Shown in pieces: positions 1 through 6,864 of a DNA stretch of 6,864 bases. Origin of the DNA: Bacteroides sp. (lineage in GTDB: Bacteria; Bacteroidota; Bacteroidia; Bacteroidales; Muribaculaceae); NCBI GenBank assembly GCA_014801655.1, contig JAAVDT010000017.1, positions 30,154 through 37,017 of the forward strand. Direction: 5' to 3'. The number at the start of each line of letters is the position of its first letter. The stretch's first letter is position 1. Below the pieces are notes generated by a model, which was not told the origin of the DNA, ran no database searches, and saw only the letters and a program-made list of their open reading frames with translations. The position numbers were made by a program, and so were the translations under genes.

Positions 1-2253
1 AAGGCCACGCAACTCAATGATGTCATCGTGATGGCTCCCGACATCTATGCCAAAGGCGACACGTTGGTGTTCAATGTCGACCGCTTCGCAAAGGCCGAGG
101 ACAATGCCATCATCGACGTGCTCAAACGCCTTCCCGGCATAAAGATCGAAGACGACGGCACCATTAAATATCAAGGCAAACCGATCAACAAATTCTATAT
201 CGACGGCAATGATTTCATTGGCGGACGCTATGGGCTGGCCACCAACAACATATCGCACAAAGATGTGAAGTCGGTGGAGGTGATGGAGCGTCATCAGCCG
301 GTGAAAGCTCTTGAGGGGATTGAATTTCCGGAGGAGGCGGGCATAAATCTCAAGCTCAAGGAGGATGCACGCGGACGTTGGGTCGGAGTGGCAACGGCCG
401 GTCTTGGGGCGCAACCCCTGCTCGGGCTCGGCTCTGTTTTTACCATGCGCATAGGCCCACGGGTGCAGAACATGCTGACTGTCAAGGCAGCCAACACCGG
501 ATGGAACCCGGCCAACGAAATCAGCGATCATGATTTAGACATGATGTTTTCCTCCGACCACTCCCCTACACTCTGGCCCGAATATATTTGCGCCGACATC
601 GTCGCCACACCTCTTTCGGAAAAACGCACGCGCATCAGCGATTCATGGCTCGCTAACGCCATCACCTCCTGGAAATCGGGCGAAACTTCGATGAGACTGA
701 CACTTAACTATCTGGGCGACCGACTTGACTACTCGTCATCGACCGTGACCGACTATCTCGATTCGCAGATTCCGTCGTTCATGAAACAAGACCGTCTGCA
801 CACTAAAGCCCACAACCTCTCGGCTCAATTCTACACCGAGACCAACCGACGCAACTATTATCTCAAAGACAAACTGACCTTTACACTTGCCAAAGACCAA
901 TCGAGCTCGGCCATCGGAGGTTCCATGGAGCTCATGCAGCAGATTGGACGCAAAACACTCTCGGCCGTCAATGACCTGAAACTAATCCGACGCAGCGAGG
1001 AGCGGCTTTTCTCTATAATCTCACGCAACGGTTTCAGTCACCGACCCGACAGGCTTTACGTGGCGGGCGACACTGAATCGGCCATTCAATCGCTGACATC
1101 AACCGATTTTCGCTCCACGACCGAAACCCAGATTGGCCGCATGAAACGCTTCTGGAAATTCTATCTGACGGCCGGACTCGATCTTGACTACCATCGCATG
1201 AACTCCTCGCTCACCGGCCTGCTGCCGGAGGATTCTCACGACATCAGCAACACATTCCTCTCCAATCTCTACGCCACGCCTCAGATCGACTACATCCGCA
1301 ACGGATGGAACATATCGCTACGTTCGCCGCTGAAGTGGCTCCACAGCAACGTGGAGAGAAGTCGCAATTACATCAACGCATCGCCCCGTCTCTCTGTGCG
1401 CCGTCAGATTTCTTCAAAGTCGGAGCTGTTTGCCACCCTAATCTATCGCCTCGGCTCGCCTCAGCCCTATCTCGATATCGATGCTCCGATATTGTCGGAC
1501 TACCGCAATCTGTTCATCGGCCGGAATCCCGGAGGATATTCGCATGAGGCAAACGCATCGCTTACATATAAATACCGCAATCCGCTCAAATCATTCTTCG
1601 CCAACGCATCGGTGAGCTACACCCGAAGCAGCTCCAGCATCATTGCCGACCAACTGTTTGTCGACGACCTGATTATCTCCACCTATGCAGACTATCTTCA
1701 TCACAACTCTACATGGTCGGCCAATGGCGGCATCAGCAAAGGAATCGGACGCAGCCGCATGGTGGCCGGGATTGACCTCTCAGTGTTCCGCACCGAAGCA
1801 ACCTCTATGCGCGATTCGGCTCCAGTATCCTACTCTCAGCTAACCGCCACATTCAATCCCTACATCAAAGGCAACCTGCTGCGCTGGCTCTCGATGAACT
1901 ATGATGCCGACCTTGGAGTGACAGACCTCGACATTGCCCACGAATCATCGGCCTCTCTTTCGCTTCGACAAAATCTCACTCTGACATTTCTGCCGACAGA
2001 TGCTGTGAACCTCACAGTCGGAGCCGAGCATTATCTGACCCGCTTCCCCGAGGGTAACACAGCCTCGCTTCTGCTGCTCGACGCCGCAGCATCATGGCGA
2101 CTGAGCACCCGAGTGCGCCTCTCGCTGACGGCAAACAATCTTCTCGACTCGCGTCGCTACCGCTACATCACCTACTCGACCCTGACCCGTACCCGCCATG
2201 ACTTCAATCTCCGCCCGCGGACCATTCTCGCCTCCATTCAATTCAACTTCTGA
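1..2253 (+). CDS. TonB-dependent-receptor-like outer membrane beta-barrel protein (5' end missing)
   Basis: This gene is cut by the left edge. The frame is open from base 1, and 750 residues are visible before the TGA stop, so the GTG at 28 is an internal codon and not the start. Visible residues about 10-110 resemble a TonB-receptor plug: GDTLVFNVDRF (19-29), DVLKRLPGI (39-47), KPINKFYIDG (60-69), GGRYGLATNNI (74-84) and VEVMERHQPVKAL (92-104). The remainder, from about 125, is rich in alternating polar/aromatic strands typical of an outer-membrane barrel. Near the end is SLTANNLLDSRRYRY, and the protein closes with IQFNF, a terminal Phe as expected for barrel assembly. Related Bacteroidetes proteins usually begin with a signal peptide and a carboxypeptidase-regulatory-like domain, both of which would lie outside the window. 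No SusD-type partner lies downstream, so this is probably not a SusCD glycan-uptake pair, although the upstream side is unseen. The substrate is unknown; it could be an importer or a barrel without transport function. No frameshift is seen. Confidence 0.85.
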   Translation, partial: KATQLNDVIVMAPDIYAKGDTLVFNVDRFAKAEDNAIIDVLKRLPGIKIEDDGTIKYQGKPINKFYIDGNDFIGGRYGLATNNISHKDVKSVEVMERHQPVKALEGIEFPEEAGINLKLKEDARGRWVGVATAGLGAQPLLGLGSVFTMRIGPRVQNMLTVKAANTGWNPANEISDHDLDMMFSSDHSPTLWPEYICADIVATPLSEKRTRISDSWLANAITSWKSGETSMRLTLNYLGDRLDYSSSTVTDYLDSQIPSFMKQDRLHTKAHNLSAQFYTETNRRNYYLKDKLTFTLAKDQSSSAIGGSMELMQQIGRKTLSAVNDLKLIRRSEERLFSIISRNGFSHRPDRLYVAGDTESAIQSLTSTDFRSTTETQIGRMKRFWKFYLTAGLDLDYHRMNSSLTGLLPEDSHDISNTFLSNLYATPQIDYIRNGWNISLRSPLKWLHSNVERSRNYINASPRLSVRRQISSKSELFATLIYRLGSPQPYLDIDAPILSDYRNLFIGRNPGGYSHEANASLTYKYRNPLKSFFANASVSYTRSSSSIIADQLFVDDLIISTYADYLHHNSTWSANGGISKGIGRSRMVAGIDLSVFRTEATSMRDSAPVSYSQLTATFNPYIKGNLLRWLSMNYDADLGVTDLDIAHESSASLSLRQNLTLTFLPTDAVNLTVGAEHYLTRFPEGNTASLLLLDAAASWRLSTRVRLSLTANNLLDSRRYRYITYSTLTRTRHDFNLRPRTILASIQFNF

Positions 2254-2274
2254 AACGAATCCTATGAAATAGCA

Positions 2275-2305
2275 GCGGGGGCTACACTCAACGTGCAGCC
2301 CCCGC
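2275..2305. terminator. Convergent hairpin, probable bidirectional terminator
   Basis: A perfect 9-bp inverted repeat (gcgggggct at 2275-2283, agcccccgc at 2297-2305) continues inward by 3 bp (cac/gtg) around a 5-nt loop (2288-2292). The single imperfect position (2284/2296) is A·C in plus-strand RNA but a G·U wobble in minus-strand RNA, so the 13-bp stem is complete only in the nuo direction. It begins 21 nt after the barrel gene's stop and 30 nt after the nuoN stop when read on the minus strand. Neither side has a strong U tract. The minus-strand trailer (tgctatttcat) is the more U-rich, while the plus-strand trailer is cttgggtataa. Its position between two converging genes supports a shared terminator; it could also stabilise 3' ends. 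Confidence 0.75.
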
Positions 2306-2335
2306 CTTGGGTATAAACGGTAATAATATGGAGCT

Positions 2336-3799
2336 TTAGCAGCCTACCATGGTGAGCAGGCTATCGTAGAAGAAGCTTACGAGACCGAGGCCGATGATGC
2401 CGGCGACACATACCCACATTGCTGCTCGCTCTGACAGCGGGCTGCGGAATGTTTCGATTTGGCAGGGCTCTTCGGTGTTGATGTACATGGCTTTCACCAC
2501 GAGGAGATAGTAGTAGAGCGACACGATTGTGTTGATCAATGCTATCAGCACGAGCACGTAGATGGCAACGGAGCCGGTGTTGAGTGCGGAGGTGAAGATG
2601 AAGAACTTGCTGAAGAATCCGGCGAAGGGGGGAATGCCGGCGAGGGAGAACATTGCAAGCATCATGGTCATTGAAAGCCAGGGGTTGGTTTTTGAAAGAC
2701 CGTTGTAGTCGTCCATCGATACTTTGCCGGTTTTGTTTTCGATTGCTCCGATGACGCCGAATGCGGCGAGGTTGGAGAAGATGTAGACGAGGATGTAGTA
2801 CATCAGTGCGGCTTTGCCCATCTGCGAGGTGAGAGTGAAGGCAATGACGCCGAGCATGATGTAGCCGGCCTGGGAGATTGAGGAGAATGCGAGGAAGCGC
2901 TTGAGGTTGCGCTGACGCATTGCGAAGAGGTTACCGATGGTGATGGTCAGGATGATGAGCGCGTAGAGCATCCATTCCCAGGCGTCGGCGTAAACGGCGC
3001 CGAACACTTGCCAGAGAATCACGAGGAATGCGAATGCGGCTGAACCTTTGGAGATGACCGAAAGGTAGGAGGTGACGGATGTGGGTGCGCCCTGATAGAC
3101 GTCGGCTGTCCAGAGGTGGAAGGGAACGAGCGAGAGCTTGAAGCCGATGCCGGAAATCACGAATGCGAGTGCGATGACAAGAGCAACGGAGTTGCCGCTG
3201 ACGAGCACAGCGTTTGCGATGTCGGAGAAGTAGAGCGATCCGCTGAGGCCATAGACGAAGGAGAGACCCATCATGAATACGGCTGAGGAGAATACTGCCG
3301 TGAGGATGTATTTGATGGCTGCTTCGTGGCTTTCGTAGCGGTTTTTGTCAAACGCTACCATTGCGGCAAGGGGAAGTGACGCGGTTTCGAGGCCGATGAC
3401 AAACATGAGGAAGTGGCGTGACGAAATCATCAGATACATGCCGAAGAGTGTCACGAGCAGGAGCTCATAGAATTCGCCGCGGCGAACGCGCTGCATTTCG
3501 GAGCCGCTCCACTGGAGTGACTGCACCATGACGATGAGTGCGCCGACGTTGAGGATGTTTTTGATGGTGGCGATTACGGGCGATGTTTCGTACATGCCGG
3601 CGAAAGCCATCTGAGCGTAGGATCCGAGAATCTGGGGGAAGAAGCCGAGCACGGTGTAGACGCCGAAGAGCACGCAGGCAATAGCGCCGATGCCGCCCTG
3701 GGCCTTGCGGGGCAAGAATGTGTCATTGAGGAAGACTAAAAGAAATACTACCAACAAGCATATTTCTTGCTTCATTACTAAAAACTGTGAGTAATCCAT
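2336..3799 (-). CDS. nuoN: NADH-quinone oxidoreductase subunit N (complex I)
   Basis: This is an antiporter-like subunit of the complex I membrane arm and acts in proton translocation in the inner membrane. At 487 residues it is close to E. coli NuoN (485), and about 14 hydrophobic segments can be drawn. The key buried residues are present: Glu138 in GLETASLPL (TM5), Lys221 and His228 in FKLSLVPFHLW (TM7), Lys251 in SVISKGSAAF (TM8), Lys300 in NLKRFLAFSSISQAGY, and Lys398 in PPFAGFFSKFF (TM12). By alignment from memory these match E. coli E133, K217, H224, K247 and K395. The start at 3799 (MDYSQFLVMKQEI) is preferred over Met9 because it lies 14 nt after the nuoM stop and follows an A-rich leader. 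It is the last gene of the nuoL-nuoM-nuoN run, ending in TAA upstream of the convergent hairpin. The frame is intact. The motif set distinguishes it from Mrp-type antiporters and from NuoM and NuoL. Confidence 0.97.
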   Translation of the reverse strand: MDYSQFLVMKQEICLLVVFLLVFLNDTFLPRKAQGGIGAIACVLFGVYTVLGFFPQILGSYAQMAFAGMYETSPVIATIKNILNVGALIVMVQSLQWSGSEMQRVRRGEFYELLLVTLFGMYLMISSRHFLMFVIGLETASLPLAAMVAFDKNRYESHEAAIKYILTAVFSSAVFMMGLSFVYGLSGSLYFSDIANAVLVSGNSVALVIALAFVISGIGFKLSLVPFHLWTADVYQGAPTSVTSYLSVISKGSAAFAFLVILWQVFGAVYADAWEWMLYALIILTITIGNLFAMRQRNLKRFLAFSSISQAGYIMLGVIAFTLTSQMGKAALMYYILVYIFSNLAAFGVIGAIENKTGKVSMDDYNGLSKTNPWLSMTMMLAMFSLAGIPPFAGFFSKFFIFTSALNTGSVAIYVLVLIALINTIVSLYYYLLVVKAMYINTEEPCQIETFRSPLSERAAMWVCVAGIIGLGLVSFFYDSLLTMVGC

Positions 3800-3813
3800 T
3801 TCTTATTGTCTTA
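3800..3813 (-). promoter_or_regulatory. nuoM-nuoN junction, A-rich start region of nuoN
   Basis: On the minus strand nuoM ends with two TAA codons in tandem (the second lies in this gap), followed by gacaataagaa directly before the nuoN ATG. There is no GGAGG-like Shine-Dalgarno sequence. A/T-rich initiation regions without one are usual in Bacteroidetes. The tight spacing leaves no room for a promoter, so nuoN must be cotranscribed with nuoM. Confidence 0.55.
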
Positions 3814-5319
3814 TTAGTTCATTCCAATTACTTTGAAGATCTCGGGACTGAAGGTGAAACGAATCAGCGATGCGAAGAAGTTGGGGAAGCAGCCGATTGC
3901 AGCCACGGAGATGATGAGTGTGACGGTCGATGTGCGTTCCCACCATGTTGCATCGGTCAGTGCGAGGTGGTGCTTGTCGTAGACGGGGCCGAAGAGAATC
4001 TTGCCGACAACGCGGAGGATGTAGACGGCGGTGATCACGATTGAGCAGCATGCGAGGATTGTGAATACGCGGTGGAAGGTGTCGGTGTGTTCAAACGAGC
4101 CTACGAAGATGGTCATTTCGGCAACGAAGCCGGAGAGACCGGGGAGGCCGAGTGAAGCCATACCGGCAATCACATAGCAGACGCAGAGGAAGGGCATGAT
4201 TTTCATCAGGCCGCCCATCTGGCGGATGTCGCGGGTGTGGGTGCGACCGTAGATCATACCGATGAGGGCGAAGAAGAGGGCTGTCATCAGACCGTGGGAG
4301 AGCATCTGCATGATTGCACCGGTCATTGCGGTGGTGTTGAACATGAGGATTGCGAAGAGCACCAGGCCGCAGTGGCTAACGGATGAATATGCGTTGATGT
4401 ATTTGAGGTCGGTCTGAACGCAGGCGCTGAAGGCACCGTAGACAACGGAGATGCCTGTGAGCACGAGGAAAATCCAGCCGAGTTCCTGAGCGGCATAGGG
4501 CATGAGGTAGATGGCGACACGGAAGCAGCCGTAGCCACCGAGTTTCATGAGCACGCCGGCGTGGAGCATCGACACGGCCGTGGGGGCTGAGGCGTGACCG
4601 TCGGGGCTCCATGTGTGGAAGGGGAACATGGCGCCGAGCACGCCGAAACCAACGAATGCCATGGGGAAGAGGAGTTTCTGCCAGCCTTCGGGAATGGCAT
4701 TGTGGTGGGCGATTTCAAGAAGGTTCCATGTCAGCTGACTGCCTTCGGGAGCGGAGTGATAGTAGATGCCGATGAGTGAGAGCATGAGGAATGCCGAACC
4801 GCCCATGAGCATCAGGGTCAGCTTCATTGCGGAGTATTCTTTGCGACCTGAACCCCAGACGCCGATGAGAAGATACATCGGGATGAGGGCCACTTCATAG
4901 AACATGAACATGGTGAAGAGGTCGATTGAGATGAAGAAACCGAACACGCCTGTGGAGAGGAGAATCAGCCAGAGGAAGAAGGCCTTGGGCTGAGCGATTG
5001 TCCATGAGGCGAAGCTGCCGGTCAGAAGGATGATCGAAGAAAGAATAATCATTGCAATCGAGATGCCGTCGACACCGACCGAGAGGTTGATGTGGAGCGG
5101 AGCGAACCAGGGAATCGACTGCAGGAAGAGCATGGGAGCCTCGTCACCGGCGGCGCGGAGTCCGAGATACTCAACAAGCAGGTAGACCGAGAGGGCTGTC
5201 AGGGCAAGAGAACCTGTCACAGCAACCGCACGGATCTGCTTGATGTTGCGGCTCAGAGCGACGCCCGCGAGCATAATCACGGGAATCACCACGAAGTAGA
5301 TTAATATATTTGAAAGCAT
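3814..5319 (-). CDS. nuoM: NADH-quinone oxidoreductase subunit M (complex I)
   Basis: This is the middle antiporter-like subunit of the complex I membrane arm, lying between NuoL and NuoN. It has 501 residues (E. coli 509) and about 14 transmembrane segments. Recognisable motifs include MFMFYEVALIPMYLLIGVWG with Glu142 (TM5), FPFHTWSPDGHASAPTAVSM with His235, HAGVLMKLGGYGCFR with Lys259 (TM8), DLKYINAYSSVSHCG with Lys306, MLSHGLMTALFF with His342, HTRDIRQMGGL, and GLSGFVAEMTIFVGSF with Glu401 (TM12). Aligned from memory with E. coli NuoM without gaps, the TM7 lysine (K234) corresponds to Leu228, and the local VKMP becomes VLGA. His253 lies where E. coli has Asp or a neighbouring residue and matches the NuoL LIHAATM histidine. 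The rest of the charge row is intact, so the protein is probably functional and this may be a lineage trait. The ATG at 5319 follows an A-rich leader 51 nt after the nuoL stop. It ends in tandem TAA stops. Confidence 0.97.
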   Translation of the reverse strand: MLSNILIYFVVIPVIMLAGVALSRNIKQIRAVAVTGSLALTALSVYLLVEYLGLRAAGDEAPMLFLQSIPWFAPLHINLSVGVDGISIAMIILSSIILLTGSFASWTIAQPKAFFLWLILLSTGVFGFFISIDLFTMFMFYEVALIPMYLLIGVWGSGRKEYSAMKLTLMLMGGSAFLMLSLIGIYYHSAPEGSQLTWNLLEIAHHNAIPEGWQKLLFPMAFVGFGVLGAMFPFHTWSPDGHASAPTAVSMLHAGVLMKLGGYGCFRVAIYLMPYAAQELGWIFLVLTGISVVYGAFSACVQTDLKYINAYSSVSHCGLVLFAILMFNTTAMTGAIMQMLSHGLMTALFFALIGMIYGRTHTRDIRQMGGLMKIMPFLCVCYVIAGMASLGLPGLSGFVAEMTIFVGSFEHTDTFHRVFTILACCSIVITAVYILRVVGKILFGPVYDKHHLALTDATWWERTSTVTLIISVAAIGCFPNFFASLIRFTFSPEIFKVIGMN

Positions 5320-5340
5320 AATTACTTTTTTGTTTACAAT
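5320..5340 (-). promoter_or_regulatory. A-rich translation start region of nuoM
   Basis: On the minus strand the bases just before the nuoM ATG read attgtaaacaaaaaagtaat: A-rich, with no Shine-Dalgarno match. This is the Bacteroidetes style of initiation and supports the start at 5319. The whole 51-nt nuoL-nuoM gap (5320-5370) contains no convincing promoter with a Bacteroides-type TAnnTTTG -7 box, and only a weak 4-bp hairpin (agac/gtct). It is read as an untranslated spacer within the operon. Confidence 0.5.
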
Positions 5341-5370
5341 TACAAGATGTTGTTAGACCAGGGTGTCTGC

Positions 5371-6864
5371 TCAGAGAATGATGATGAGAGCCGTGATGCC
5401 GCCGAGGAGCATAGCACCGAGCAGGTAGATCCAGACATACATCTGAACGTTTCCGCTCTGAAGACCGCGGATGGCGAGAGAGGCTTTCTGAGTGATTGCG
5501 GCAAAGGCGTCCATGGTGCCGTCGATGATGTGGCGGTCAAACCAGGCGATGGGGCGGCAGATGCCGTTGAAGATAATCTTGTGGGTGATGAAGTAGTAGA
5601 GTTCGTCCCAGTAGAAGCGGTGGGCACACCAGTCCCAGAGGTGGGGCAGAGCTGACTTCATCTTTGCGGGGAGTTCATTCTCTTTGAGATACATCTTGGT
5701 TGCGAGCAGGATTGCAACGATGGCAACGCAGAGGCTGACAGCGGCAACGCTCCAGTCGAAGTGGGCCATGAAGTCATATTCGTGACCGTTCCAGGTGACG
5801 AACTTGCCGAAGGGGATGAAACCGGCAACACAGGAGATTGCGGCGAGAATCACCAGAGGGAGGGTCATTGTCCAAGCCTGGTCGTGGGGAGCGTGGTGAG
5901 GATTTTCCACTTTGTGTTCCTTCCACCAGAAGATGAGATAGTAGAGACGGAACATATAGAAGGCGGTCAGACCGGCTACGGCCGACATCCAGATGTAGAC
6001 AACAGTGCTGTTGCCAAGGCAAGAGCTGAGGATTTCGTCTTTTGAGAAGAAGCCTGAGAAGGGAATGATGCCGGCGATTGCGAGACATGCGATGAGGAAT
6101 GTGATGTGGGTCACGGGCATGTATTTGCGGAGGCCGTGCATTGCGGTGTAGTCGTTGGAGCCTACGGCGTGGATGATTGCACCTGCGCCGAGGAAGAGCA
6201 AGCCCTTGAACATTGCGTGGGTGAAGAGGTGGAACATCGAGGCCATGTAGCCGAGGCCGTGGTGAACTTCGGGGCGGGCAACGCCGAGGGCAACCATCAT
6301 GAATGCAATCTGGGAGATGGTTGAGAAGGCGAGCACACGCTTGATGTCGACCTGAGCGCAGGCTACCATTGCGGCATAGAGAGCGGTGATTGCACCGACC
6401 CATGTGACGATGTCGAGGGCTGCGCCACCCATCTGGGCGTTGACAACGAAGAGGGGGAAGAGGCGGGCAACGAGGTAGACACCGGCCACAACCATCGTTG
6501 CGGCATGGATGAGGGCCGAAACGGGAGTGGGACCTTCCATTGCGTCGGGGAGCCAGATGTGGAGGGGCATCATTGCCGATTTACCCATACCACCGATGAA
6601 AATCAGCACGAGAGCCCAGGTCAGAACCGAGCAACCCATGAAGCCTGCGGCAGCTTTATCGGCAAAGATGTTGGCGATGCCTTGAGCTGTGTCGGCGTTA
6701 ACGGCAAACACTTTGCCACCTTCGCCAACGGCCACCGAAGTCATGTCCATGAAGTCGAAGAAGCCGGTGTAGAATGAAAGCACGAGGATACCGATGAGGA
6801 AGCCGAGGTCGGCGAAGCGGGTAACGATGAATGCTTTCTTTGAAGCAGAAACGGCAGAGGGTTT
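5371..6864 (-). CDS. nuoL: NADH-quinone oxidoreductase subunit L (complex I), N-terminus missing
   Basis: This is the distal antiporter-like subunit of complex I, carrying the long lateral helix that runs along the membrane arm. The frame is open to the right edge, giving 497 visible residues. The GTG at 6783 is internal, because the codons before it encode KKAFIVTRFADLGFLIGI, a conserved NuoL segment (about TM6). Roughly the first 150-170 residues, including the TM5 glutamate, lie outside. In visible numbering the key residues are Lys95 (GGMGKSAMMPLHIWLPDAM), His120 (ALIHAATMVVAGVYL), Lys175 (DIKRVLAFSTISQ), His212, His216 and Lys220 (FHLFTHAMFKGLLFLGAGA), and Lys275 (FSGFFSKDEIL). From memory these match E. 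coli K229, H254, K305, H334, H338, K342 and K399. The C-terminal part, from about RFYWDELYYF to GLQSGNVQMY, fits the lateral helix and is followed by a last membrane segment ending in TGA. The frame is intact. It heads the visible nuoLMN run; nuoK and the other nuo genes are expected beyond the right edge. Confidence 0.97.
   Translation of the reverse strand, partial: KPSAVSASKKAFIVTRFADLGFLIGILVLSFYTGFFDFMDMTSVAVGEGGKVFAVNADTAQGIANIFADKAAAGFMGCSVLTWALVLIFIGGMGKSAMMPLHIWLPDAMEGPTPVSALIHAATMVVAGVYLVARLFPLFVVNAQMGGAALDIVTWVGAITALYAAMVACAQVDIKRVLAFSTISQIAFMMVALGVARPEVHHGLGYMASMFHLFTHAMFKGLLFLGAGAIIHAVGSNDYTAMHGLRKYMPVTHITFLIACLAIAGIIPFSGFFSKDEILSSCLGNSTVVYIWMSAVAGLTAFYMFRLYYLIFWWKEHKVENPHHAPHDQAWTMTLPLVILAAISCVAGFIPFGKFVTWNGHEYDFMAHFDWSVAAVSLCVAIVAILLATKMYLKENELPAKMKSALPHLWDWCAHRFYWDELYYFITHKIIFNGICRPIAWFDRHIIDGTMDAFAAITQKASLAIRGLQSGNVQMYVWIYLLGAMLLGGITALIIIL

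Noticed and set aside
28..30. GTG at 28 as the start of the barrel protein
   Set aside because: The frame is open to base 1, and a start here would leave the protein without a signal peptide, directly at the plug domain.
294..515. Minus-strand open frame antisense to the barrel gene
   Set aside because: It lies fully inside the plug and early barrel coding region and shows no recognisable domain or start region.
3787..4044. Plus-strand open frame antisense to the end of nuoM
   Set aside because: It overlaps the strongly conserved nuoM coding region on the other strand and has a composition (Glu, Asp, Gly, Cys rich) typical of an antisense shadow.
5357..5370. Weak inverted repeat (agac/gtct) just after nuoL as an intra-operon terminator
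   Set aside because: It has only 4 bp of stem with a 6-nt loop and no U tract, which is too weak to support a terminator or attenuator.
5774..6403. Long minus-strand open frame (209 codons) inside nuoL
   Set aside because: It is out of frame with nuoL, extremely rich in Arg, His and Pro, and has no family resemblance. It is a shadow of the biased codon use of nuoL.
6781..6783. GTG at 6783 as the start of nuoL
   Set aside because: The in-frame codons before it encode the conserved NuoL TM6 segment (KKAFIVTRFADLGFLIGI), so the gene continues beyond the window edge.

Overview
The window looks like a chromosomal segment of a member of the Bacteroidales. Three things point there. The outer-membrane beta-barrel protein has the plug signature and Phe-ending C-terminus common in Bacteroidetes. 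Both visible nuo start regions are A-rich and lack a Shine-Dalgarno sequence. The complex I subunits also read as Bacteroidales-type. Moderate GC content would fit a Muribaculaceae- or Bacteroides-like organism, but the genus cannot be fixed from this window.

Layout: positions 1-2253 (+) hold the 3' part of a gene for a large TonB-dependent-receptor-like barrel; its N-terminus lies before the window. Positions 2254-2335 are a short convergent intergenic region with a strong GC-rich hairpin (2275-2305), probably a shared bidirectional terminator. From 2336 to the right edge everything is on the minus strand: nuoN (2336-3799), nuoM (3814-5319) and the 3' part of nuoL (5371-6864, entering from the right edge). 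In transcription order this is nuoL-nuoM-nuoN, the usual tail of a complex I (nuo) operon. The gaps are 51 nt and 14 nt, and no promoter or terminator is evident between the genes.

NuoL, NuoM and NuoN are the three antiporter-like membrane subunits of proton-pumping NADH:quinone oxidoreductase (complex I). They form the distal membrane arm and couple quinone reduction to proton translocation through a chain of buried Lys, Glu and His residues. NuoN keeps the whole visible set, and so does the visible part of NuoL. NuoM keeps the TM5 Glu, TM8 Lys and TM12 Glu, but has Leu where the E. coli subunit has its TM7 pump lysine, and has a NuoL-like His in TM8. That is the most interesting detail in the window. 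The barrel gene is transcribed toward the nuo genes and shows no functional link to them.

I see no mobile element, tRNA, rRNA, CRISPR array, riboswitch or clear new system. Apart from the NuoM substitution this reads as ordinary core-genome sequence.
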